In this document: positions 38,390-50,212 of the stretch, piece after piece
Position numbering within the stretch: the first letter of the stretch is position 1
Layout of the letters: each line of letters starts with the position of its first letter
From: Strix aluco
Lineage: Eukaryota; Chordata; Aves; Strigiformes; Strigidae
Length of the DNA stretch: 64,000 nt
Direction: 5' to 3'
Assembly: GCF_031877795.1 (NCBI RefSeq)
Contig: NC_133940.1
Span: 13,083,985 to 13,147,984, forward strand
The notes under the pieces: model-generated
The model's database searches: none
What the model was told of the DNA's origin: nothing
What the model saw: the letters and a program-made list of their open reading frames with translations, nothing else
Program-made: the position numbers and the translations under genes

Positions 38390-41300
38390 TTGGAATCATT
38401 CCTAAAATGCCTTACGTGCAGCTATGCTGCCAATTCCAGACTTCTATGTAATGCTGAATGCTGAAACTCAGCAGTTCAAACTGATTTTGAACACAAGGTC
38501 TTACAATTCTGACCAAACATGAAATTTTTTCAACTTGAAAAGATCTGTTTTCACAGTAGCATCTTCCCTCTTTTGAAGAAGATGCTTGTGGCATGTAGAC
38601 AGAATTCTGAAAGCTACTTACTCTTGGTTGTAAGAGGCTAGGAAAGATTGACAGTGATTTCTACTGTTTATGAAAGCAGCGAATATAGCTCCTGAGTGTG
38701 TAATCTCTCAAATAAGGCATTGGAAAGCTAATGTTGCCTTCTCTGATACAAAAGGACTAAATAATCTCGTCAGGTTTCCTTTTGGTTTTAGCTTCTTAGA
38801 CTTTGGTTGTAATTAATTTACATTGATTAGTATGTAGGGCATGCTGAATGATTCAGAGCTCTTTTGCCAACAACTCGTCACATGCATGTGAAGGACTTCA
38901 AACTGATTATTTTTCTTTTGAAGTCTTACAGTGTAAGAAATAGGTCAGTTACATCATTTCTGTTTGCTTTAACTGTTAATTCTGTTGCTATGAAGTTTGG
39001 ACTATTTTTCCCATATCCAGTCTGCAAGTTTTGAATCCCTACTGTCTTTTCAGGAAACATTGTAAAAAAGTGACACTGAAAGTGTGTATTACTGTGAAGC
39101 CTTCACTTTTTATCTTCAGTACTGTTATGCAGAACAGGTGCTTTGATTATTTTCAACTTAGAACAGCTCTGAACACAAGTACCATCTTCCTCATGCAGAT
39201 TTTTACTGTAGTTTTCATGTTATTTTTAAATATTACCTTTAATTATTGATTCTGGGATTTTGTATGTCTCTTGCTTTAATTTGCAGTTTAAAGCTTTCAA
39301 CTGCTTTAAAATAGTTTTCAAGACTGCAGGTTAAGACTGTCCATCTTAACTTGGGAATTTAGGAGTAAATCTGAATATCAGCAGATTTGTTTCAAACTGG
39401 TACGTTTCTATTTTAAGCTGAGTTAAAATCAAATTTAGCTATATACGTTACTTGCTTGTAACTGAAAATAATGAGGGGAACTTGTAATTCTGATCTTAAC
39501 GTGTTGCAATGACAGCAGCAACCTGAATACAAAAGCAATTATGACTGCAGCTCACTTGTTTTTATGACTTAAATTGGGAAAACTGTGAAAATGAGCAGTA
39601 TTTAACTTGTGTAGAACATGTTAAAACATCTGTAGTTTGTGATGTAATTCCACAAATAACGGGATGTTTAGGTGAAATGGGTGGGGTTATTTCCTTTTAA
39701 GGCACTCTAGTCCTTACATCAGTAAGTTAGAATTGGTAACCTGTCTCTAATCAGAAGCTGTTTATGTTCTGAACTATTGTGTGACTATTTTTCAGCCTGA
39801 AGAATATGAAATCCTGCAAAACAATGCAAGAAGTCCAGAATTTTTGAAAATGTAAATAATGTAAAAACATTGTTATTTCTGTATGTGGTGAAGAAAGGAT
39901 CACTGTATTTAATTACTGTTTGTTCTTAACAGAATATGCGGGGTTCATATATTTGTATTCTACAACTTTGAAAAGAAGACTTAACCCTAAATTTGCCTGT
40001 TACTGATACAGCATTGTTGAAGTGTGACACTGGCATGGTGTGCTTTTCTGGTTTTATAATTTGCTGTTGATTGTATAAGTAGTGTTACAGATCTGCTTTG
40101 CATGCACAAACCAGGTTTTGACTTTTGAAATGTAGTGATGGGTGCAACTGTAGCATTTGCTTGTTGAACTTTGAAGGCAGTTGCCAGAACACACACATCT
40201 GTACCTGATAAGCTTGTCCTGGGAAAAAATATTTATTGGATATTTTTATTCAATGTTTAATTTGTATAGTAGTTTAAGCTTCTTCTAGGCAGATTAGGAG
40301 ATTTAGAATATATGAGGCAATGTTTCAATCAAGTGCTATTCTCACTTACTTTCATGCTATTCAGATGCAGGCTGCTTTTAAATCTGACTTCTGTAATTAA
40401 TATTGAAAAAACCCAACCAAACAGAAAAAGCCACCACTACCTGGAACATTACTTAGGAAGCTTATGTTACTAACTGGCCTAGCTGGACAAACCCAGTGTA
40501 AACTCTTATGTAGCAAGATATGTAGTTAGAATTGGACTTGGTATGCATGCAGGAGTTTTTGAAAGAGAACTTTATTAGAACGTAATTGCTTCAGCCTAGG
40601 GAAAAGTGCCAGTTATGTACTGCCTGTTTCCATCATCTTTGACAAGGATTGCTTAGGGTGACCTGGTACTACCATGATTAGCTGTTGCGCTTTATAACTG
40701 AAAATGCTGTTTTACAAAATATTTTCATGGAGCATACTAAGTGATAATGTAGCTATTAGATTGTACAACTGGGTAATTAATGAGACAAACTACAAATTCC
40801 AAACTATCTGGAGAAGTTAGGGATGCTGCAGCTCTGTGCTGCTTGTTAAAACTTGTGCTGAAATTAGCAGAAGAGAACATACGAATGCTTTTTATTCTGT
40901 TCAGTACAAAACCATCTGGCTGGTTTTGTGTTCCCCATTGCTGACTGCTGTAATATCCAAAATTTACAATGGGCATCTGTAAAGTGAACGTGGTTTTGCT
41001 CTAAACTGTAAACAGGAGTCAATACTACCATTTTTTGCTGTTTGATACCAAGTTACTCATGTACAAGTGGTCAGTGAAACAAAGCCAGCTGAAGAGCTAA
41101 GCACTTCCACATACTAAATTGTGGCTACTGAAGACTTGATAGATCTTCTCTTTTGTATATTCCCTGTATTGCCTTTACCAGTCATTGGTTTTATGTTGCT
41201 TTGTTCTTTTGGCATACTACAGTTAAATTGACTTAAAATACTTGCGCTGTTCTTGGAATATAGAAAAGTGATCTGATGGTATGAATGATTTGTTCTGATG

Positions 41301-43800
41301 GGTTTGATATGTGTACGCTTCCTTATCCTGATTGGAGAAAAAGCACATTATAAAGAAATGCTGTTTTATCAGTAAAGTAACTTTCCACACTTGAATATAT
41401 TTTGTAAGTTTTTGAAATTGTTTTAAGACCTCTTGTAAGATTAATTTTAAAAACAAAACAAAACCCTACCTGATGCTTGGGGTTTTTTTATTATTAGATG
41501 TTTTCATAGTTTGTTTTTATGATATTAAAAGTGCAAGAAATAATTTGTGGCTTCCTTATCTTTACTGCTTGTGTTCTAGGTACGAGTTTATGTGTTCTGT
41601 TTGTTGCAGCATGGTGCTGGGGCACTGCAGAACAGGCTGGCCGTGAGCTCTTTGTCAGTGCTGCAGCAAAAAAAATGTGTCTGGAATAATAACCCTATAG
41701 CGAATGCTTCACCAGGAGCACTGTCAAGCAGTAAACGGTGTTGAACTGGCTAGAGTAACAATCTCAAATTGACATTTCCCTCTAAAATTTACTGAAATTT
41801 AGACTGCTGTCCAACAAATACCTGAATGAAGTCAAACAAAACTTGAGCCAGATCCGTGGATTGTGAATATTTTCACTGAGAACATACTGTGGTGCCTCTG
41901 CTGTTTCTCTGCTAAGGGGAAATTAAACACTCAAGGAACAGTTCATGTGATAACTGGTGATTTATTCGCTTCATTTTGCTGTTTAAAACATCAAATTACT
42001 AATGAACACTTAGCATAGATAGCAGCTTTTAGTTGCTGGCAATGAAAAGATGATGCTAATGCAAGGTCAATGTTTGCATGGGAACAGGCATTGTTCTAGA
42101 AACATGTTCTAGAAACAGTGCCAGATATATTGTAAAGTTCTTGCTGTGTTTGAAGGTGTAGGTTTCAGTGAGGCTTTGCAAGCAGTCACTTTTTGCAATT
42201 ATCCTGAGCAAGCCTCTGACAGCTGATGCAGCGTAAAGGTTTAAGAGCGCTGGGAAAGATAAATCACAGTTAGGGCCAAAACAGAAGATATTTTTGTATG
42301 TATGCTGAAAGTGAATCCAGAAATTGCTCTTCCCATATTTGCCCTGGGCTGAAGAATAGTTAAGTCTTTCTAAACAAGCCTTTGGTTTCTGATCTTAACT
42401 GAGAAGTAGTATGTCATAGATAGCTGAGCTTATGCCTTCAGAAGGCTGGGTTTAATAATATAAATAAATCTATCTAGTTATCTTTTGTCTCTGGTGATTG
42501 AATGGACTACGGAGACTAAATGGCCATTTTGCCCTGCATCAGTAAGATGGATGCCTTCAAATATACTGTTGGAAAAGTGTGTTGAATTTCAGTGGCTAAT
42601 TTTTGTTTTCTTACAGTCTGATTCAGTTCAGTCCCAGTGGGTTTGCAGCTTCATGGTGCTTTAAGGTTTCCAACCAGTATGCAATGTATTGGACTTCTTA
42701 AACAAAAATAAATTAATGTTGCTGCTGGGCTTAATACGTATTTATCAAAGTCTCTGTATGCCACAATACGAGGTTCTCTTGGGTGTTCAAGAGGGACGTT
42801 GGTGTGTGTATTCATGCCAACAGAGTAAGAATGAACTCGATGTGAACTTACATTATGGACTCTGCAAGGTAGCCCTCTGTCAGCTCCAGCACGTTCCTAG
42901 GTTCTGAGCGTTTAAACCACGTTTTTCTTCAAAACTCAACACATCCATGCTGAATCCTTAAGCTCATCGGGATGGAACGATCCATAGGGGCACTGTGAGT
43001 TCTTATGTGTAACTGAATTGATTTAGGATGCTTGCATTTCTAATGGACTGAAGTTTTGCTACTTCAAAAAGCTTATTTTTGTTGTATTTCTCCCAGTCCT
43101 GGGGCAGTGCTGCTTGGTAGGGCAGTCTAAACTGGTTTCATAGGGTTCATGTTTCCAGCTGAATTCTATGGGTGTTGCTTTCATTCAAGTCTTCAAGAAA
43201 GTGAGGGCTTCATTCAAATGGACAGTTCTGTTAGAGTCCCACAGGACTCTAACTCCTCTCTATAACTATCCTATGGTACGCTTTCCTCTTTTAATTTGTG
43301 ATTTAACAGAATTTAAAACAGTATGTGGACTATAACAAAAAATGGTGCTGTGTGTTTATGGGAAAAAGATAAACTGTAAAAGAACTGCACTGAAATACGT
43401 TTTGTATCTTTACAATTACAGGTTCTACATCATCTTGATAGTAATAACACAAATAAACAAGGGGTTTATGATTCTAAATAGAATTACAGTTTGTATGATG
43501 GTCTTCTACTGGTTATTATTCCCTGATGATTGGTCAGATCTGAGACAGGTATAGGGAATAAAAACAATTTTTATTGCAGTCTTACTCCACCCAAAAATTA
43601 CAATGAGGTGCAAATATAGGCAATAATAAATTGGCACTATATTTAGAACATAACATAGATCATTCTGAGGGTTGTGACCTCGTATAGGCAGGAAGGTAGA
43701 TTAGATAAGTCTTTCTATCCTAAATCTGGGAATATTATCACTTACCTTTGTACTCGACGCTTTCGCTAAGCCAGGAGGTATGTATGCATGCTTTGAAGCC
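38390..43800. other. Region between NXT2 and the next CR1 copy
   Basis: No gene is recognised. The sequence is AT-rich and poor in clear repeats. It holds a 13-base tandem repeat at 42092-42117. A second AATAAA at about 43557 leaves open a very long alternative NXT2 3' UTR, for which I see no direct evidence. A faint old CR1-like tail may lie at about 43670-43730. Confidence 0.5.
42092..42117. repeat. 13-base tandem repeat with TTCTAGAA palindromes
   Basis: TGTTCTAGAAACA is present twice without a gap. Each copy contains the perfect palindrome TTCTAGAA, the form of a strong heat-shock-factor half pair. The two palindromes are 13 bases apart. Confidence 0.85.
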
Positions 43801-43805
43801 TATAT

Positions 43806-45702
43806 TCACAGAATCATAGAATGGTTTGGGTTGGAAGGGACCTTAAAGACCATCTAGTTCCAACCCCCCTGCCATGGGCAGGGACACCTTCCACTAGACC
43901 AGGTTGCTCAAAGCCCCGTCCAACCTGGCCTTGAACACTGCCAGGGAGGGGGCAGCCACAGCTTCTCTGGGCAACCTGTGCCAGTGTCTCACCACCCTCA
44001 CAGGGAAGAATTTCTTCCTTGTATCTAATCTAAATCTACCCTCTTTCAGTTTAAAACCATCACCCCTTGTCCTATCCCTACACTCCCTGATCAAGAGTCC
44101 CTCCCCAGCTTTCCTGTATCCCCTTTAAGCACTGGAAGGCCGCTGTAACATCTCCCCAGAGCCTTCTCTTCTCCAGGCTGAACAACACCAGCTCTCTCAG
44201 CCTGTCCTCACAGGGGAGGTGCTCCAGCCCGGATCATCTTTGTGGCCTCCTCTGGACCCGCTCGAGCAGGTCTGCGTCCTTCTGATGTTGGGGGCCCCAG
44301 AGCTGGACACAGAACTGCAGGGGAGGGTTTCATGAGAGCAGAGTAGAGGGGGAGAATCCCCTCCCTCGACCTGCTGGCTACACTTCTCTTGATGTAGGCC
44401 AGGACATGGTTGGCTTTCTGGGCTGTGAGTGCACAGTTCCAGCTCATGTCCAGCTTTTCATCCACCAGTACCTGCAAACCCTTCTCTGCAGGGCTGCTTT
44501 CAATCTACTTATCCCCCAGCCTCTATCAATACCGGGGGTTGCTCTGACCCATGTGTAGGACCTTGCACTTGGCCTTGTTGAACTTAGTGAGGTTCACATG
44601 GGCCCACTTCTTGAGCTTATCTAGGTCCCTCTGGATGGCATCACATCCTTCAGGTGTGTCAACCACAGCACTCAGCTTGGTGTCATCTGCAAATTTTCTG
44701 GGGGTGCATTTGGTCCCACTATGTTATTGATGAAGATATTAAATGGTACTGGTCCCAATACAGACCCCTGAGGGACACCACTTGTCACTGATCTCCATCC
44801 CAGCATTGATTCACTGACCACTGCTCTCTGGATGCAACCACCCAACCAATTCCGTATCCACTGACCATTCCATCCATCAAATCCACATCTCTCCATTTCA
44901 GAGAGAAGGATGCTGTGGGGGACCATGTCAAAGGCCTTACAGAATCCAGATAGACGATATCCGTAGCTCTTCCCTTGTCCGCAGATGTAGTCACTCCATC
45001 ACAGAAAGCCACTGGGTTGGTGAAGCAGAACTTGCCCTTGGTGAAGCCATGCTGGCTGTCTCGAATCACTTCCCTGTCCTCCATGTGCCTTGGCAGAGCT
45101 CTGAGGAGGATCCGTCCCATGATCTTCCCAGTCACAGAGGTGAGGCTGGCAGGGTGGTAGCTCCCAGGGTTCTCCTTTCTACCCTTTTTAAAAATGGATG
45201 CAATGTTTCCCTTTTTCCAGACTCTGGGAACTTCACCGGACTGCCATGACTTTTCAAATATCATGGAGAGTGGCTTGGCAACTACATCAGCCAGTTCCTC
45301 AGGACTCTGGGATGAATCTTGTCAAGTCCCATAGACTTATGTATGTTCAGGTTCCTCAGGTGGTCACGAACCTGATCTTCTCTTACAGTGTGAGGAACTT
45401 TGCTCCCCCAGTCCCTGTCTTACAGTCCATCCCCTTGAGAGGTGTGGGAAGAGAGGTTGCCAGTGAAGACTGCTGAGGGGAAAGAGTTGTTGAGAACCTC
45501 AGCCTTCTCCTCAGCTGTTGTTACCAGTTGGCCAGTCATGCTCACCGGGCGGGGTACACTTTCTTTGACCTTCCTTGTCTGGCTGACATACCTGTAGAAC
45601 CCCTTTTTAGTACTCTTTGTGTCCCTTGCCAAGTTCAGCTCCAGCTGTGCCTTGGCCTTCCTGACCCCATCACTACACAACCGGGCGGCGTCCCTATACA
45701 GA
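43806..45702 (-). mobile_element. CR1 retrotransposon, about 1.9 kb, 5'-truncated, inactive
   Basis: On the - strand the element carries, in order, the linker (about 45680-45420, VRKAKAQLELNLARDTKS), the reverse transcriptase (45264-44672), the C-terminal domain (44477-44208) and the 3' UTR ending at the inverted CR1 tail near 43806. Frameshifts break the reading frame at least twice: after YLD in the palm motif near 44945, and before the FADDTK box near 44680-44700, which itself is intact but in another frame. It has no recognisable endonuclease region. This is the longest uninterrupted copy in the window. Confidence 0.93.
44672..45264 (-). pseudogene. CR1 ORF2 reverse-transcriptase remnant, frameshifted
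   Basis: Two overlapping frames encode successive parts of the reverse transcriptase. The first has [18 protein letters not shown] and [20 protein letters not shown]. The second has [22 protein letters not shown]. The crossover lies near 44930-44950, so the protein would be truncated. Confidence 0.85.
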
Positions 45703-47460
45703 AGTCTGAAAAATCATCTGCTAGAGACACCAGGAATACTAGAAATGTATATAGCCAATTGCATTTGTATATTTAAGTGTTTGTGTTTAAGTGTTTGCAT
45801 GTGGTGTTTAAATATATATGTATATACTGTATATATGGTATATGTCTTGTTCCATTGTAAGCTACAGTTAATGCATGATGGTGTTATCTTATTTAAACAC
45901 CTGGTTGAACTGTAAGAATAGATGGACTGATGCAAATCACAAATTACCACAGTTCACCGAGACCTTGTGATTCTTTCAGGTATTGAAAGGTACAGATAGA
46001 ACAGCAGATAATTAGAATTAGATGTTTTGTTAGTTACTTGGCAGGAGGTCTTGTGCCTTCCTTATTTGTGAGCTGTGTAATGAAGGGTAAACTTTTTCAC
46101 AAGGGCAGCCCTTCTTTCTAGGTAGGACCCAAACACGGTATGTTGCACAGACTTTGCATTTCGGGAGGGGAGGTGGGGAAGAGAAACAGCTGGATTATGA
46201 AGATATGTAATCAGTGATATTTGTTGGACAGTGACTCAGAGGGACTGCTACAACCATCTTTCAGATTTGTGTATAGGATGAAGCAGTGGAAGGCAGTTAG
46301 TAACCAGCTGATATTAAACAGAACATGTTAAATACACATTTTAGTGTCCAGTGCATTGAAGCCTTAATGTGCTCAAATCTTTCACACTCAGAAAACTCTT
46401 AACAGTCCTTCCCCTATTCTCCACTCTAGCTGCCTTCAGCGGTAGCAGTTAACACTGTAGCTCCCGAGTACTTCCTAAGCTATTTGTAATGCCTTAGAGG
46501 CCAGAGTCCTGCTGATGGGCAGTGGTCAGGCAGAAAAAGAGAAGCTAATCACTGAGACAGGTTAAATAAAAGGTACTTTTCTACAGTGACAAAATTGACT
46601 AGATAACTGCCAGTCCTCTCAAGAATTTTCTTTAAACTCATCACTTCAGCTATTCAGTTTACAGCGATGCCCCACAAAGTCACAGCAGAGGTAGCGAGAC
46701 GCAGTAGTTGCCATGCTGTTGGAAAGAATGTGCATGAGCGTGAGGAAATGTGAATCTATAACATAGAAATCTCTCCTCCTGTGAAGTTGATGTCAAAGCT
46801 GCTTTTTGCTGCAGTGTGGTTTGGATAAAATCCGAATAGTAGTTTGGATTGTGTAGCGCAGCATTCCTAGTGAAGGTGCTTGTTCTTTGAATTGTTCATT
46901 AATCTTTATCTGAAAAAAATCCCCACCTCAAACCCAAACCAAGAAATTATAAGACTATTATCATGGCTAGAACAACTGAAATAACCTTTGCCTGCCTAAC
47001 TTTTTTTTTATTATTATTTTTCCAAAAAGCACATGCTGTATGTTGTTTTAATCTTAAGGTTTAACTTGTACAAAGATATTACTGAAAAGGCTCTCTGGGT
47101 GGAAGGATGTTACTGAGGGCTTTAAAAGTTATTGTGCATCGGCAAAGCCACAGCACCCCGATGATTTCCTCACGGGGACAATTTCAGTTTCCAAGCTCTT
47201 TTTGTTTTGATAAATGCTTCCATGTAAGCCACAACAATCTTGCTTTAACAGAACGAGACCTGACCCTCCCGATCCCTTGCAGCTGGCACAACTCCCAGTG
47301 CTCTAGAGAAGGTGCATAACACACCAGTAACGGAGCTGCTTTTCGTGAGGTGCTGCCTGCAGCAGCAGCATTGCGGTCAGCTCACAAGGTGGAAATACAA
47401 ACTGATTTAAAAGATGATGTTAAACTAAGATGCGAAGATGACTGATGAGCGAAGGCTCTG
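45703..47460. other. Intergenic between the CR1 copy and the KCNE5 3' end
   Basis: No gene or element is recognised. There is a short TA-rich tract at about 45812-45845. Confidence 0.5.
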
Positions 47461-47479
47461 TACGTACGTAATGCAGGTT

Positions 47480-47485
47480 TTTATT
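47480..47485 (-). terminator. KCNE5 polyadenylation signal
   Basis: AATAAA on the - strand (TTTATT on +), 270 bases after the KCNE5 stop. It is the first such hexamer downstream and coincides with the end of the GC-rich block. Confidence 0.65.
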
Positions 47486-47519
47486 GTAGAAAAGCACTAC
47501 GGATCCATCCGAAGGGTTA

Positions 47520-48315
47520 AGGCCAGCCCTCGCTGCGAGCCGAGCCCCGTCCGAGCGGCGGCACAAGCACGGTCTCCATCCCGCCGCTCGCCGGACCGGT
47601 CCCCGCCTCGGCGGCTGCCCGGCTCCGCCCGGCCGCCTGTGGCCCTCCGGGGAGCCGCGCTGCCATGGCAGGGCCGGCCTCTTCCTCCTCCCGAGCCCCG
47701 CAGCCGTCCCTGCCGGTCCTGCCGCGCCGTCGCCGGGGCCGGCCCGGGCCGCGCTCACACCAGCCGCTGGCCCTCGGCGGGGCCGCCGCCCTCCTCGCCC
47801 GCCCGGCTCGGGCCGCCGCCGCCGCGGCCCCAGTCGCGCTCGATGTAGAGGTGGTAGGGGTCGTGCTTGGACTCCAGCTTCCGCGAGCGGGTGTAGGCCA
47901 GGATGAGCCCCCCGGCCAGGCACCCGTAGAAGATCATGATGAGCAGGATGTACAGCGAGGCGTCGCCGCCCGGCCCGGGCCCCGCCGCCCCCGCGCTGCC
48001 GTTGCCGCCGCGGCGCAGGTCCCGCAGCAGCGCGCGGAGCAGCGCCTGCACCCGCCGGCCCTCGCTGCAGTTCATGGCGCGGCCCCGGCGGAGCGCGCGG
48101 CCCCCGCCCCTGCGCGCGGCTCTGCGCGGGACCGGGCGGGAGGGCGCTGGGAAACGGGGCTGGAGCCAACACTCGGGAGAACCCGGCGGTGCCGCGCCCG
48201 GAGAGCTCCGGCAGTGCGGGACGGTCGTCATGGCTGGAGTGCGGTACAACGGGTCAGCAGGGACACCCGAGCACAGCTCCGGCACCGGCACCGGGGTCGA
48301 GCGCACCCCCAGTGA
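47520..48315. promoter_or_regulatory. CpG island covering KCNE5
   Basis: Very high G+C and CpG density covers the 3' UTR, coding region and about 240 bases upstream of the start codon. On the upstream side it ends abruptly at the boundary with a CR1 insertion. The promoter is probably inside the upstream 240 bases. No TATA box is visible. Confidence 0.75.
47755..48075 (-). CDS. KCNE5: Potassium channel beta subunit KCNE5 (KCNE1-like), single coding exon
   Basis: Encodes 106 residues; the human protein is about 142. The N-terminus begins MNCSEGRR as in mammals, with two N-glycosylation sequons (N2-C-S, N25-G-S). One membrane segment spans about 41-61 (LYILLIMIFYGCLAGGLILA). It is followed by the KCNE signature RSRKLESKHDPYHLYIERDW at 63-82, then a Gly/Glu-rich tail to the TGA. 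Family members are single-pass proteins, N-terminus outside, that modify KCNQ1 and other Kv channels; KCNE5 mainly suppresses KCNQ1 current. Assignment rests on the transmembrane segment, nearly the same as in mammalian KCNE5, and on its place between NXT2 and ACSL4. The start at 48075 is chosen by the MNCSE match and a G at -3. The frame stays open upstream to an in-frame ATG at 48231 (see findings). The coding region is extremely GC-rich, so such genes are easily lost from assemblies. Confidence 0.93.
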   Translation of the reverse strand: MNCSEGRRVQALLRALLRDLRRGGNGSAGAAGPGPGGDASLYILLIMIFYGCLAGGLILAYTRSRKLESKHDPYHLYIERDWGRGGGGPSRAGEEGGGPAEGQRLV

Positions 48316-49205
48316 GCTCAGCCGCGACACCGAGCTGTGTGGTGCGGTCACACGCTGGAGGGAAGGGATGTGCCATCCAGAGGGACCTGGACAGGCTGGA
48401 GAGGTGGGACCGTGCAAACCTCATGAAGTTCAACAAGGCCAAGGGCAAGGTCCTGCCATGGGTCGGGGCAATCCCAAACACAAATCCAGGCTGGACTGAG
48501 ATTGGATTGAGAGCAGCCCTGCGGAGAAGGACTTGGGGGTTGTAGTGGATGGAAAACTGACTGTGAGCCAGCAATGTGCACTCACAGCCCAGAAAGCCAA
48601 CTGTGTCCTGGGCTGCATCAAGAGAAGTGTGGCCAGCAGGTCGAGGGAGGGGATTCTCCATCTCTACTCTGCTCTCGTGAGACCCCACCTGCAGTGCTGT
48701 GTCCAGCTCTGTGGGCACCAACATCAGAAGGACATGGACCTGCTCAAGTGGGTCCAGAGGAGGCCACGAAGATGATCAGGGGCTGGAGCACCTCCCCTGT
48801 GAGGACAGGCTGAGAGAGTTGGGGTTGTTCAGCCTGGAGAAGAGAAGGCTCCAGGGAGACCTTAGAGCAGCCTCCCAGTGCTTAAAGGGGCTACAGGAAA
48901 GGTGGGGAGGGACTCTTGATCAGGGGGTGCATGGATAGGATGTAGGGTAATGTTTTTAAACTGAAAGAGGGTAAATTCAGAGTAGATACAAGGAAGAAAT
49001 TCTTCCCTGTGAGGGTGGTGAGACACTGGCACAGGTTGCCCAGAGAAGCTGTGGCTGCCCCCTCCCTGGCAGTGTTCAAGGCCAGGTTGGACGGGGCTTT
49101 GAGCAACCTGAGCTAGTGGAAGGTGTCCCTGCCCATGGCAGGGGGGTGGAACTGGATGATTTTTAAGGTCCTTTCCAACTCAAACCATTCTGTGATTCTA
49201 TGACT
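48316..49205 (+). mobile_element. CR1 fragment next to the KCNE5 promoter
   Basis: A 5'-truncated CR1 copy that starts just after the catalytic box of the reverse transcriptase (GAGCTGTGTGGTGCGGTCAC, also found at 12986-13012). It runs through the C-terminal domain ([19 protein letters not shown]) and 3' UTR to an inexact tail, ATTCTGTGATTCTATGA, near 49205. It is divergently oriented to KCNE5, about 240 bases upstream of the KCNE5 start codon. It belongs to the same subfamily as the copy at 11868-13868. Confidence 0.93.
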
Positions 49206-50194
49206 GAGCCCACTACTTGAGAAGTGTAGCCACAGCCTGACCACCTCATGACTTAGGGCTATGCCTTCCTTCTGCCAGGGTACTGCTGACTGTATGAAAT
49301 CCAGCCTGTGTCGCTGCCACCTCCCAATAGGGAGAAAAGAGCCTGATGTCTGAAAAGGCTAATTCCACTTTCTTGCAGTGCCAAATTTCATTCAGATGCA
49401 CACTCCCACGCTAGAAGGGATAAAATAACCTAATTCTGTTTGAAAGGTGCAGCTGGAAAAAGGCAGTCATGTAGAAAACAGCTGAGCAGTCCTCACGCCT
49501 GTGCCTCTGGGAGCAGGTCCTGTGTGGGTGGGACTGCTGAGCCCCAGCTGGGCTCCCTCTGGGGGGGATCAGCGAGAAAACAGAAAAATCTCCATTTTAC
49601 TCGGTGAACAGTGCAAACTGAGATCCCTTTACAGGCTCCCTGAGTTACAGAACCAGGCTATTTCATGAAAGTAAATGCTTGGAAAAACACAGGTCTACTT
49701 TAAAATAAAGCCAGGAAGGGGCTGTTTCTAGTCATCTGAGCTCTGGCAGTTTACCAGTCCTGCTACAGGGCTCTTTGTGGCAAAGCCCATGGGCATCTAA
49801 GCCCTGCTTGTCCCAGAAGCTGCCCTGCGCAAGAGCTCTCACCCAGCACCCAGCTGACAAAACTACGGCAGATCTGTACAGAAGGTCCCGGGCAAGTTCA
49901 CAGAGCACGTTTGCTGTTGAATGGCATGTAACAGAGAAGAGCAAGGGAGTGTTGCGAGGAAAACTGGTGGGGCACAAGAGCTTGAGCAGCAGCAGCTGTG
50001 GTGGTCAAACACCCAGAGGCAAAATTAACTGGAGTAATTGGAACAATTGGTAATTAGATGAAGGGGGTCTGTTCCCCGAGCAGAAAGGGCTGGGGAGGAC
50101 TGAACCTTGCCAGGTTGGGTTCTGGGCTGTTCTCAGTGTGTGTGCTGGAGAGGGTCCTGAGGCTACAGCAGACAGGCAAGTTTTCATCTTCCTT

Positions 50195-50212
50195 CCCCCC
50201 CCCCCCCCCCCC
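50195..50212. repeat. poly(C) run, 18 bases
   Basis: Eighteen consecutive C. The complementary G run could form a quadruplex and is a likely sequencing-length uncertainty. Confidence 0.9.

Noticed and set aside
48232-48417. Start of the extended KCNE5 frame at 48417
   Set aside because: The codon there is TTG, not ATG, and lies inside the antisense CR1. Only the ATG at 48231 is a plausible alternative start.
47438-48499. Several long overlapping open frames on both strands around KCNE5
   Set aside because: They arise from the extreme GC content, which removes stop codons. Only the frame with the membrane segment and the KCNE signature matches a known family.
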